The position numbers and the translations under genes are program-made. Below the pieces are notes generated by a model that searched no databases, was not told the origin of the DNA, and saw only the letters and a program-made list of their open reading frames with translations. This document shows, in pieces, positions 23,941 to 32,048 of a stretch of 64,000 bases of DNA (position 1 is the stretch's first letter; the number at the start of each line of letters is the position of its first letter). Source of the DNA: Gammaproteobacteria bacterium (GTDB lineage Bacteria > Pseudomonadota > Gammaproteobacteria > Ga0077536); assembly GCA_024235015.1 (NCBI GenBank), contig JACKNG010000001.1, forward strand, positions 62,001 to 126,000, read 5' to 3'.

Positions 23941-25455
23941 TCAAGCGCCGAACAACGTCGCGTAGCGCTCGCGCAACAGGTTCTTCTGTACCTTGCCCAT
24001 GGTGTTGCGCGGCAGTTCGTCGAGCACCAGCACGCGCTTGGGCACCTTGAACGTGGCCAGCTGGCCGCGCAGGCAGGCAATCACGGCCTGCTCGTCGACC
24101 GTCGTCGTGGTCACGACCGCCGCGACCACGGCTTCGCCGAAATCGGCATGCGGGACGCCGAACACGGCCGCTTCGCCGATGCCGTCGAGGGCTTCGAGTT
24201 CGCGTTCGATCTCCTTCGGATAGACGTTGAGCCCGCCCGAGATGACCATGTCCTTGCTGCGCCCGACGATGAACAGGTAGCCGTCGGCATCGAGGTAGCC
24301 CTGGTCGCCGGTGTCGAACCAACCGCCGGCGTCGAAGGCCTTGGCAGTCGCCTCGGGCAGCCGCCAGTAGCCGGGGAAGACGTTCGGCCCGCGGACCTCG
24401 ATGTCGCCGATGTCGCCACTCGCGCAGACCTGCCGTTGAGCGTCGACCACGCGCACTTCCACCCCCGCCAGCGGCGGGCCGACCGAGGCCGGCTTGCGCT
24501 CCCCGAGCAGCGGGTTGGAGGTGTTGATGCCGGTCTCGGTCATGCCGTAACGCTCGAGGATGACGTGCCCGGTGCGTTCGACGAATTCGTGGAAGGTGGC
24601 CTCGGACAATGGCGCCGAGCCGGAGATGAACAGGCGCATGGAAGCGCAGTCGGCGGCACCGAAGCCGGGCAGCGCGAGCAGCCGGGTGTAATAGGTCGGC
24701 ACCCCGGCCATCAGGGTGGCGCCGGCCAGCGTGTCTCGCACGGCCGCGGCGTCGAAACGCGGCAGGAAGCGCAGGGTCAGGCCGGCCAGCAGGGCCGGCC
24801 CGAGGGTGATGAACAGGCCGTGAACGTGGAACACCGGCAGGGCGTGGACGAGCACGTCGTCAGCGTGGAAGCCCCAGGCTTCGCGCAGCGCGCAGGCATT
24901 GGCGTAGAGGTTGCCGTGGGTGATGCGGATGCCCTTGGGCGTGCCGGTGGTGCCCGAGGAATAGAGCAGCGCGGCATCGTCGTCGGCGGCGCGGCTGACG
25001 GTGGCGAAGGCCTCGGCGGCAGCGCTGCAGGCGGCGGCGAAGCCGCCCGCCCCGGCCGCGTCCATGTCGAGCCGCTGCGCGCTGCTGCCGGCCGCGTCGC
25101 AGGCGGCCGCCACCCGCGCGGCCAGGGCCGGGTCGCAGATCACCAGGCGCGAGCCGGCATCGCCGATGAAGAAGGCCAGTTCACGCTCGGTGTAGCCGGT
25201 ATTGAGCGGATGGAAGACCAGCCCTGCACGCAGGCAGCCGAGGTAGAGCCAGAGGTAGCGCGGCGACTTCTCGGCGACGACCGACACGCGGTCCCCGGGG
25301 GCGAGGCCGAGGGCGCCGAGGGCATTGGCCGCGCGCGCCGTCTCGCGTTCGGCATCGGCGTAGCTGACCCGGCTGCCGTCCGGCAGTTCGAGCAGGGTGC
25401 GGGCGGGGTCGAAGGCGGCGGTGAAGCGCGCGTAGAGATTGGCGTTGGTCGTCAT
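23941..25455 (-). CDS. malonyl-CoA synthetase-like acyl-CoA ligase (MatB)
   Basis: A 504-residue ANL-superfamily ligase close to MatB: LYSSGTTGTPKGI (P-loop), MRLFISGSAPL, RYGMTETGINTSNPLLGER, GYWRLPEAT, GRSKDMVISGGLNVYPKE and ELPRNTMGKVQK with the C-terminal catalytic Lys. The two arginines that hold the distal carboxylate in MatB appear in MRLFISG and in the NTSN region. It should activate malonate or methylmalonate with ATP and CoA. The start at 25455 (MTTNANLYARF) is normal for the family. It sits 49 bp after an acyl-CoA dehydrogenase gene in the acyl-CoA run. Confidence 0.85.
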   Translation of the reverse strand: MTTNANLYARFTAAFDPARTLLELPDGSRVSYADAERETARAANALGALGLAPGDRVSVVAEKSPRYLWLYLGCLRAGLVFHPLNTGYTERELAFFIGDAGSRLVICDPALAARVAAACDAAGSSAQRLDMDAAGAGGFAAACSAAAEAFATVSRAADDDAALLYSSGTTGTPKGIRITHGNLYANACALREAWGFHADDVLVHALPVFHVHGLFITLGPALLAGLTLRFLPRFDAAAVRDTLAGATLMAGVPTYYTRLLALPGFGAADCASMRLFISGSAPLSEATFHEFVERTGHVILERYGMTETGINTSNPLLGERKPASVGPPLAGVEVRVVDAQRQVCASGDIGDIEVRGPNVFPGYWRLPEATAKAFDAGGWFDTGDQGYLDADGYLFIVGRSKDMVISGGLNVYPKEIERELEALDGIGEAAVFGVPHADFGEAVVAAVVTTTTVDEQAVIACLRGQLATFKVPKRVLVLDELPRNTMGKVQKNLLRERYATLFGA

Positions 25456-25504
25456 GGCCTGATTGAGCGCCCCGGCCGCCAGGCGACCGGGGCCGTGGGG
25501 CGGT

Positions 25505-26650
25505 TTACAGGGAACGCGAGATCAGCTCTTTCATGATCTCGTTCGAGCCGCCGTAGATCATCTGCACGCGGCTGTCGGCGAAGTAATGCGCCACGGGGTA
25601 TTCCATCATGTAGCCGTAACCGCCGTGCAACTGCAGGCATTCGTGGGCGGCTTCGAACTGCTTCTGGGTGCACCACCACTTGGCCATCGAGGCCGTCTCG
25701 GTATCGAGTTCGCCGACCTGGAGCTGGCTGATGCAGTGATCGACGAACACCCGCGCGATACGCGCCTCGGTGGCCAGTTCGGCCAAGGTGAACTTGGTGT
25801 TCTGGAAATCGAGCAGGCGCTGGCCGAAGGCCTTGCGCTCCTTCGTGTAGCCGACCGTCTCGGCGATCACGGCCTCCATCGCGGCGACGGCCATGACGGC
25901 GATGATGAGCCGTTCGCGCGGCAACTGCGCCATGAGCTGGAAGAAGCCCTGGCCCTCGACGCCACCCAGCACGTTCTCCACCGGGATGCGGCAGTCGTCG
26001 AAGAACAGCTCACAGGTGTCCTGGCCCTTCATGCCGATCTTCTTCAGCGGCTTGTTGCGGCGGAAACCCTCCAGGCCCTCGACTTCGCACATCAGCAGCG
26101 AAATGCCCTTGGCGCGCTCCTCGGGGTTGGTCTTGCACACCACGCACACGAGGTTGGCATTCCAGCCGTTGGTGATGAAGGTCTTCGAACCGTTCAGCAC
26201 GTAGGTGTCGCCGTCGCGCACGGCGCGTGTCTTCACCGCCTGCAGGTCGGAGCCGGTGCCGGGCTCGGTCATGGCGATGGAAGTGATGATCTCGCCCGTC
26301 GCCATGCCCGGCAGCCAGCGCTGCTTCTGTTCCTCGGTGCCGTAGCGCACCAGGTAGTGGGCGACGATGCTCTGGATGCCGTTGCCGAAACTCGTGATGC
26401 AGGCGCGCGCGCATTCCTCGTAGGTGATGGCGTCGAAACCGAAATCACCGCCGCCGCCGCCGTACTCGGTCGGCACGTCGGGGCACAGGATGCCGACCTC
26501 GCCGGCCTTGCGCCAGGCCTCGGGTTCGGGGTGGCCCTGTTCGATCCAGCGCTCGCGCTGCGGGACGAACTCGCTGTCGAAGAACTTGCGCACGGCGTCG
26601 CGGAAGATCTCGTGGTCTTCCGTCATCCAGGCAGAACGGTGCGGATTCAT
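25505..26650 (-). CDS. acyl-CoA dehydrogenase (long-chain/isovaleryl branch)
   Basis: A 381-residue FAD enzyme. AMTEPGTGSDLQ and SKTFITNGWNA bind FAD and substrate. The C-terminal segment is IYGGSNEIMKELI, the form found in long-chain and isovaleryl-type dehydrogenases whose catalytic Glu is on helix G; here LPRERLIIAV supplies that Glu. HGGYGYMMEYPV is also conserved. It introduces a C2-C3 double bond and passes electrons to ETF. It lies between the thiolase and MatB-like genes, with gaps of about 50 bp. The start at 26650 (MNPHRSAW) gives the usual N-terminus. Confidence 0.92.
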   Translation of the reverse strand: MNPHRSAWMTEDHEIFRDAVRKFFDSEFVPQRERWIEQGHPEPEAWRKAGEVGILCPDVPTEYGGGGGDFGFDAITYEECARACITSFGNGIQSIVAHYLVRYGTEEQKQRWLPGMATGEIITSIAMTEPGTGSDLQAVKTRAVRDGDTYVLNGSKTFITNGWNANLVCVVCKTNPEERAKGISLLMCEVEGLEGFRRNKPLKKIGMKGQDTCELFFDDCRIPVENVLGGVEGQGFFQLMAQLPRERLIIAVMAVAAMEAVIAETVGYTKERKAFGQRLLDFQNTKFTLAELATEARIARVFVDHCISQLQVGELDTETASMAKWWCTQKQFEAAHECLQLHGGYGYMMEYPVAHYFADSRVQMIYGGSNEIMKELISRSL

Positions 26651-26704
26651 GGCTCGGTTGCGGTCTCGTGGTGGTGGTCGGTGAGGACGGGCGCCAGGGT
26701 CGGA

Positions 26705-27904
26705 TCAGGAATGCAGGCCCAGCACCGACACGCTGGCGACGTTGCGGAAGGGGTGGCCGCCGAGATTGTGGGTCAGGCCCAGCGACGGGCTCGCCAGCTG
26801 GCGTTCGCCGGCGCGGCCGAGCAGCTGCAGGTACATCTCGTAGGCCATGCGCAGGCCGCTGGCGCCGATCGGGTGGCCGAAGCACTTGAGCCCGCCGTCG
26901 ATCTGGCACGGCACCGCGCCGTCGCGGTCGAACTCGCCGTCGAGCACGGCCTTGATCGCGCCGCCGGGCTCGCACAGGCCGAGATCTTCCATCACCACCA
27001 GCTCGGTGACCGAGAAGCAGTCGTGGACCTCGGTCATGTCGAGTTCCTTGCGCGGGTCCTTGATGCCGGCCTCCTTGTAGGCGCGCTCGGCGGCGATGCG
27101 CGTGGTCAACAGGTAGCTGCCGTCCCAGGCGTTGTTCGACATCTCGAGGCCGTTGGACGGCGCGAGCTGCATGGCCTTGACGGTGACGAAGTCCTTGTAG
27201 CCCATCTCGCGCGCTTTCTCGACGCTGGTGACGATGGCGCAGGCCGCGCCGTCGCTCACGCCGCAGCAGTCGTAGAGGCCGAGCGGTGCGGCGATCATGG
27301 GCGCGTTGATGGCCTGGTCCTCGGTGATGGTGCGGCGCAGGTGGGCCTTCGGATTGAGCGCACCGTTGGCGTGGCTCTTGACCGAGATGTGGGCCATGGC
27401 GCGCTTGAGATCCTTCGGGTCGCACTTGTGGCGCGCCTGGTAGGCGCTGGCGAGCTGGGCGAAGGCGCCGGGAGCGGTCGCGTTGGGCAGCCAGAGATCG
27501 TCGAACGAGCCCTTGGTGCGTTCCGGCAGGCCGGCATAGCCGGTGTCCTTGAGCTTCTCCACGCCGAGCGCGAGGGCCACGTCGCAGGCGCCGGCGGCGA
27601 CCGCGTAGACCGCGCCGCGCAGCGCCTCGGTGCCGGTCGCGCACATGTTCTCGACCCGCGTCACCGGGATGTTCGGCAGGCGCAACGCCATCGACAGCGG
27701 CAGGGCCGACTTGCCGGCACTCTGTTCCTGGAAGAACAGGCCCAGCCAGGCCATCTCGATGGCCGAGCGCTCGATGCCGGCATCGCCCAGGGCCTCGGTG
27801 AAGGCCTCGACGATGAGTTCCTCCGGGCCGCAGTCCCAGCGTTCGCCGAACTGCGTGCAACCCATGCCGATGATGGCAACCTTGTCTTTGATTCCTGTGG
27901 CCAT
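26705..27904 (-). CDS. thiolase family protein (SCP-x type acetyl-CoA acetyltransferase)
   Basis: A 399-residue thiolase of the SCP-x/lipid-transfer branch. The nucleophile is Cys88 in VENMCATGTEAL, HDCFSVTE carries the HDxF motif, and CFGHPIGASG contains the second catalytic region. It would cleave a 3-ketoacyl-CoA to acetyl- or propionyl-CoA. Members of this branch often work with a DUF35 Zn-ribbon/OB protein, which here is fused to the upstream gene. AAGGAGG before the ATG at 27904 is a strong ribosome binding site, sitting directly against the end of an inverted-repeat element. Confidence 0.9.
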   Translation of the reverse strand: MATGIKDKVAIIGMGCTQFGERWDCGPEELIVEAFTEALGDAGIERSAIEMAWLGLFFQEQSAGKSALPLSMALRLPNIPVTRVENMCATGTEALRGAVYAVAAGACDVALALGVEKLKDTGYAGLPERTKGSFDDLWLPNATAPGAFAQLASAYQARHKCDPKDLKRAMAHISVKSHANGALNPKAHLRRTITEDQAINAPMIAAPLGLYDCCGVSDGAACAIVTSVEKAREMGYKDFVTVKAMQLAPSNGLEMSNNAWDGSYLLTTRIAAERAYKEAGIKDPRKELDMTEVHDCFSVTELVVMEDLGLCEPGGAIKAVLDGEFDRDGAVPCQIDGGLKCFGHPIGASGLRMAYEMYLQLLGRAGERQLASPSLGLTHNLGGHPFRNVASVSVLGLHS

Positions 27905-27918
27905 GGTCTGCCTCCTTA

Positions 27919-28063
27919 GCAGGCTGCTGAAAAACTACTGCGGCGATCGTGGGCGGCGTTGCGCGCTCGCCTGCGGTCCTCATTCATCAACATAAACGCC
28001 GGTCCTCGTCTCGCGCGCGCCTTGCCCACGGCTTTCCTCGCGACGTTTTTCACCGGCCTGTGC
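27919..28063. repeat. imperfect terminal-inverted-repeat element, about 145 bp (MITE-like remnant)
   Basis: The left end (27919-27935, GCAGGCTGCTGAAAAAC) matches in inverted orientation the right end (28045-28063, which includes GTTTTTCACCGGCCTG). Further in, GTGGGC near 27949 pairs with GCCCAC at 28024-28029, and short GCGCGC blocks flank an AT-richer centre (ATTCATCAACATAAAC). It fills the gap between the HMGS-like gene and the thiolase and contains no gene. Confidence 0.5.
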
Positions 28064-28071
28064 GAGTTTCG

Positions 28072-29514
28072 TCAATCGCCGTCGACCGGGAGCGGCGCCG
28101 GTTTCCAGAAGTAACGGCGGAAGTGCCGCTTGGTGTCGTAGTCCTTGACCCGGAACACCAGGCGCACGGGGTCGCCGACCTTGATCTGTCCGGCGCCGAA
28201 ATCGGTGAACTCGAGCATCACGTTGGCGCCGTCGGGGAACTCGACGTTGCCGTAGATGTAGGGCGGCGACGGCGTGTAGGCGAGCCAGTCCTCGGTGAAG
28301 GACTTCACCCGCCCGGTCAGGGCGGCGAGGCTCTCGGGGGTCTGCGATTCCGCCGCGCCGCATTTCACGCACACCAGCGCGCGCGGGAACTGCAGGGTGT
28401 TGCACTCGCGGCAGCGCCCGCCGCGCATCGCCGTGATGTCGCGGCGCTTGCGGTAGTAGGCCGACAGGGCGGTGCGGTTGTCGCGCTCGGAGCGCAACCC
28501 GAAGTCGATCGAAATCTGGTTGCGCAGCGAGAGGAACTGGGTGTAGTTGGCCAGCGGCCGGCGCTGCGCGAGGGCGCGGCCGGCGCCGCGGCCGGCCCGT
28601 ACCAGAGCCAGCGCCGGAGTCGTGCGCAGGATGATGGCATCCGCACCCTGGCCGAAGCCGATGACCAGCACGTACTGGTCGGGGCCCGCGTTGTCGAGCA
28701 CGCTGGCCAGCATGAGCAGCGGATGGGGGACGCCGGTGTCGCCGCAGTTGGCCGTGAGCGGGTCGGCGAAGCGCTTGGGGTCGATGCCGAGGGGCTTGGC
28801 CAGCGCGCGGGCGACGCCGGTCGAGCCGTGCAGGACGACGTGGTCGATGTCGCCGACCTGGATGCCGGCGCCGGCAGCGGCCTGCTCGACGACGTCGGGC
28901 ACGATCTTGAGGTAGCCCTCCTCGCGCACCCAGCGCTCTTCCAGCGCGTAGTCGAAATCGGTGTCGGTCGCCCGGTACTGGTCGACCATGTCCTCGTGCA
29001 CGGAGGCCGCGGCGAGGAACTCCGCCACCGGCTTGCCTTCGCCGATGAGCAGCGCCGCGGCGCCGTGACCGTAGAGCATCTCCTGGCTGCTGCCGGGGCG
29101 GGTCTCGCGGGTGTCGGCAGCGACCAGCAGGGTGGTGTCGTGGCCATGGCCGCGGGCGGCGCGGGCCAGCGCGCTGGTGGCCGCGCGGCGGCTGCCGGCG
29201 AGATCCTCGGTCAGCACCTCGTGGTCGAGGTCGAGGGCATCGGCGACGACGCCGCTGTTGGAGCGATCGGCGAAGGGCAAGGTGGTCGAAGCCAGGCTGA
29301 CCTGGCCGACCGGGCCGTCGACCCCGGCCAGGCAGTCACGCGCGGCCTCGACGGCCAGCGTGATGCTGTCCTCGTCCCAGTTGGCGACGGCGCGCTCGCC
29401 CGCGGCCAGGCCGCGCACGCCGGGGACGGCCCAGCCGACGGCGTCGAGGATCGCGCTGCGCGCGAGTCGCAGGTGGGGAACGTAGGCGCCGAAAGATAGG
29501 ATGCCGTAAGTCAT
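28072..29514 (-). CDS. HMG-CoA synthase-like protein fused to DUF35 Zn-ribbon/OB domain, catalytic Cys missing
   Basis: A 480-residue fusion. Residues 1 to about 350 have the thiolase/HMG-CoA synthase fold (YVPHLRLAR, ASTTLPFADRSNSG, YGHGAAALLIGEG, HGSTGVARALAKPLG, NCGDTGVPHPLLM). Where the nucleophilic Cys should be, the sequence is TEDLAGSRRAATSAL (about 102-116) with no Cys. Residues 365-480 form a DUF35 rubredoxin-like zinc ribbon (Cys368, 371, 382, 385) and OB fold. In steroid side-chain degradation, Cys-less Ltp2 with its DUF35 partner is a retro-aldolase, so an aldolase/lyase role is plausible here. Start ATG at 29514 (MTYGILSFGAYVPH). Confidence 0.8.
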   Translation of the reverse strand: MTYGILSFGAYVPHLRLARSAILDAVGWAVPGVRGLAAGERAVANWDEDSITLAVEAARDCLAGVDGPVGQVSLASTTLPFADRSNSGVVADALDLDHEVLTEDLAGSRRAATSALARAARGHGHDTTLLVAADTRETRPGSSQEMLYGHGAAALLIGEGKPVAEFLAAASVHEDMVDQYRATDTDFDYALEERWVREEGYLKIVPDVVEQAAAGAGIQVGDIDHVVLHGSTGVARALAKPLGIDPKRFADPLTANCGDTGVPHPLLMLASVLDNAGPDQYVLVIGFGQGADAIILRTTPALALVRAGRGAGRALAQRRPLANYTQFLSLRNQISIDFGLRSERDNRTALSAYYRKRRDITAMRGGRCRECNTLQFPRALVCVKCGAAESQTPESLAALTGRVKSFTEDWLAYTPSPPYIYGNVEFPDGANVMLEFTDFGAGQIKVGDPVRLVFRVKDYDTKRHFRRYFWKPAPLPVDGD

Positions 29515-29596
29515 CAGACCTCTTCTCGTGTGAAATGGTGTGCCGCAGGCAGCACGGCGATTCTAAGGGAATTGGCCGGCGACCGTCGCCGCCGGC

Positions 29597-30784
29597 TCAT
29601 ACCGCGCCGGCTGCGCGCAGGGCAGCGACTGCCGCGGCGTCGTAGCCGAGTTCGGCGAGGATGGCGTCGGTGTGCTCTCCCACCGTGGGCGCGCGCCGAT
29701 GCGGCGGCGCATGGCCGGACATGGCGACCGGGAAGCGTGCCACGGGGGGCGCGGTGCCCGCGATGTCGGGATATTCGAGCGGGCGCAGGAAGCCCATCGC
29801 GGCGGCCTGCGGGTGGGTGACGGCCTGGTCGAGATCGAGCACCGGTCCGGCCGGCACGCCGGCCGCGGCGAGGGCGTCGAGAACTTCCTCGGTGGTGCGG
29901 CTGCGGCACCAGTCGGCGACGTGGCCGCAGATCTCGTCGCGGTGGTCGCCGCGCAGGCCGTCGCTGGCGAACGCCGGGCGGTCGGCCCAGTCGACGTCCC
30001 CGATGAGACCGGCGAGGCGCCTGAACAGGCCGTTGCCGACCACGTGGGTCAGCACGTGGCCGTCGCGTGTCTCGAAGATGTCGGTCGGCGCGCTGGTCTG
30101 GCCGCGGTTGCCGCTCGGTACGCGGTTGACCGCGAGCACGGCCTGCTCGATGAGCGCGGCGTTGAAGAAGGTCAGCGAGGTGCCGAGCAGCGAGGCCTGC
30201 ACGTGCTGGCCCCGGCCCGTGTCGCGCTTCTGGTAGAGCGCGGCGAGCGTAGCGAAGGCGCCGAGCGCGGCGGTGCCGAAATCGGCGAACGGGGTCGCGC
30301 TCTTGGCCGGCTGGCCGGGCTGCCCGGACATGAAGGCCGAGCCGGACATGGCCTGGCCGATGCCGTCGAAACCGCCGCGGTCACGCCACGGGCCTTCGTG
30401 GCCGAAACCGGTCTGGGTGGTGAGGATGATGTCGGGCTTGATGGCGGTGAGCGTGGCGTAGTCGAGGCCGGCGCGGACCAGCGCCTTGGGCGGCATGTTG
30501 GCGATGACGACGTCGGCCCGCTCGATCAGGCGGCGCTTGATGTCCGCCGCCTCGGCATGCTTGACGTCGAGCGTCATGCCGCGCTTGTTGCAGCCGGTTT
30601 CGAGGTAGACCGCGCTCGCCGTGGGACTGACCGTGCCGACGAAGCGGTCCTCGCTGCCACCCGGCTTCTCGATGCGGATGACGTCGGCGCCGAGGTAGGC
30701 GAGCAGCGCGGCGCAGTAGGGGCCGGCGATGTAGCGCGAGAAATCGAGCACGCGTACGCCGGCCAGGATGGCGTTGTCGGACAT
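29597..30784 (-). CDS. CaiB/BaiF family (class III) CoA transferase
   Basis: A 395-residue family III CoA transferase. Typical segments are GVRVLDFSRYIAGPYCA, GADVIRIEKPGG, NKRGMTLDVK, GFGHEGPWRDRGGFD and TPFADFGTAALGAF, the last with the Asp expected to form the acyl-anhydride intermediate. RDTGRGQHVQASL and PAGPVLDLDQAVTHPQ follow. It moves CoA between carboxylic acids and would bring a free acid into the pathway below. Start ATG at 30784, with GAGGGGAA upstream. It is the first gene of the leftward run and is divergent from the DUF4124 gene at 30968. Confidence 0.9.
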   Translation of the reverse strand: MSDNAILAGVRVLDFSRYIAGPYCAALLAYLGADVIRIEKPGGSEDRFVGTVSPTASAVYLETGCNKRGMTLDVKHAEAADIKRRLIERADVVIANMPPKALVRAGLDYATLTAIKPDIILTTQTGFGHEGPWRDRGGFDGIGQAMSGSAFMSGQPGQPAKSATPFADFGTAALGAFATLAALYQKRDTGRGQHVQASLLGTSLTFFNAALIEQAVLAVNRVPSGNRGQTSAPTDIFETRDGHVLTHVVGNGLFRRLAGLIGDVDWADRPAFASDGLRGDHRDEICGHVADWCRSRTTEEVLDALAAAGVPAGPVLDLDQAVTHPQAAAMGFLRPLEYPDIAGTAPPVARFPVAMSGHAPPHRRAPTVGEHTDAILAELGYDAAAVAALRAAGAV

Positions 30785-30967
30785 GGTTCCCCTCCTCCCC
30801 GTTGACAGGCTCGCCGCGCTGTCCGTCAGCGGCGGCCGCGGCATTGTCGCAATTCCGCCCGTTCTTGACGATGCAGTGGCGGAGCCTGGCCCGGGAGCAC
30901 CGGCGGGCGTGTGCTAGGGTCGGGGTCCGACTCACCGCGCCGAGCGCATCGGCGAGGAACAGCAGTG

Positions 30968-31486
30968 ATGATGAAATTCACCCACGGCGAACGTGCGACC
31001 GCCGCGGTGGCCGCACGCCGCCTGTGCCTGGGGGCCGTGGTGGGCCTGCTGCCGGCGGCCGGCCCGGTCGACGCGGCCTCGGTCTTCCGCTACGTCGACG
31101 ACGCCGGCGTCACCGAGTACGCCGCCGACCCCCCGGCCGATGGACGCGACTACCAAGTGGTCGAGGTCGATGCCGAGTTACCCGACGCGGCCGTGCTCGC
31201 GGCCCAGCGGCGCCGCGATGCCCTGTTGTCAGGGGCCGCGACGGTCGAGGACGAGCTGGCGGCGGACAAGCGCGAGCGCGCACAGGCCGTGCAGGCCGCG
31301 CGGGCCGAGCTCGCCGCCGCGCGCAAGAAGCTGCGCGAGGCGCAGGCGGTGAAGGATGGCGACTGGCAGAACCTGGCCAACGGCCGGCGGCATCTCCAGC
31401 CGGCCTACTTCGACCGCGTCGCGGCCGCGCGGGCGGCCGAACGCGCCGCGCGCGACGCGCTGGCCGTAGCCCGCCGGGCGCACTGA
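30968..31486 (+). CDS. exported DUF4124-type protein with coiled C-terminus
   Basis: A 172-residue protein with an Arg-bearing N-terminus and hydrophobic stretch (RRLCLGAVVGLLPAAGPVDA) that look like a signal peptide. Directly after it comes VFRYVDDAGVTEYAADPP, the DUF4124 pattern common in small proteobacterial envelope proteins. The C-terminal half is rich in Ala, Arg, Glu and Lys and is predicted helical or coiled coil. Two ATG codons, 30968 and 30971, follow GAGGAAC; either could start it. The function is unknown. It converges on regA with a 16-bp gap. Confidence 0.75.
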   Translation: MMKFTHGERATAAVAARRLCLGAVVGLLPAAGPVDAASVFRYVDDAGVTEYAADPPADGRDYQVVEVDAELPDAAVLAAQRRRDALLSGAATVEDELAADKRERAQAVQAARAELAAARKKLREAQAVKDGDWQNLANGRRHLQPAYFDRVAAARAAERAARDALAVARRAH

Positions 31487-31502
31487 GGCGGGCGGCGCCC
31501 GG

Positions 31503-32048
31503 CTACAGCCCCGCGGGGCGCTTCTGCAGCTTGCGTTGCAGGGTGCGTCGATGCAGGCCGAGCTTGCGCGCGGCGTCGGAGACGTTGCCCTTGCAGGCGA
31601 TCAGGGTCTTCTGGATGTGTTCCCACTCGAGGTGTTGCAACGAGGTCGGCTCGCTCGGTACGGCCGCCTGCGGGTCGGGCCCGGGCGCGCCGAAGGCGGC
31701 GATGATCTCGTCGGCGTCGGCCGGCTTGGTGAGGTACTGCACGGCGCCGAGCTTGATGGCATGGACGGCGGTGGCGATGCTCGCGAAGCCGGTCAGCACG
31801 ACGATGCGCAGCGCCGGGTCGATGGCGCGCAGGGGCTCGATCAGTTGCAGGCCCGAATCCTGTTCCAGGCGCAGGTCGAGGACGACGTAGGCCGGCGGCG
31901 TGGCGCGGGCCGCGACGAGGGCGGACGTCCCATCGGCGGCGGTCGTAACCGCGTAGCCGCGCCGCGTCAGCGCCGCGGCCAGCACCTCGCGGAAGGCCTG
32001 GTCGTCGTCGATGATCAGGCAGCGCGGCGCGCTGGCGGTGGCCGTCAT
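31503..32048 (-). CDS. regA: redox response regulator RegA/PrrA/ActR
   Basis: A 181-residue response regulator of the RegA branch: acidic pocket IIDDDQAF, phospho-acceptor Asp58 in VVLDLRLEQDSGL, Thr84 in VVLTGFAS, and Lys108 in YLTKPAD. After a short Pro-rich linker comes a Fis-type helix-turn-helix ending in NVSDAARKLGLHRRTLQRKL, the almost invariant RegA DNA-binding motif. It controls energy and redox genes in response to its kinase. The ATG at 32048 overlaps the stop of regB (ATGA). A matching DNA site lies upstream of regB and another at 61123. Confidence 0.93.
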   Translation of the reverse strand: MTATASAPRCLIIDDDQAFREVLAAALTRRGYAVTTAADGTSALVAARATPPAYVVLDLRLEQDSGLQLIEPLRAIDPALRIVVLTGFASIATAVHAIKLGAVQYLTKPADADEIIAAFGAPGPDPQAAVPSEPTSLQHLEWEHIQKTLIACKGNVSDAARKLGLHRRTLQRKLQKRPAGL

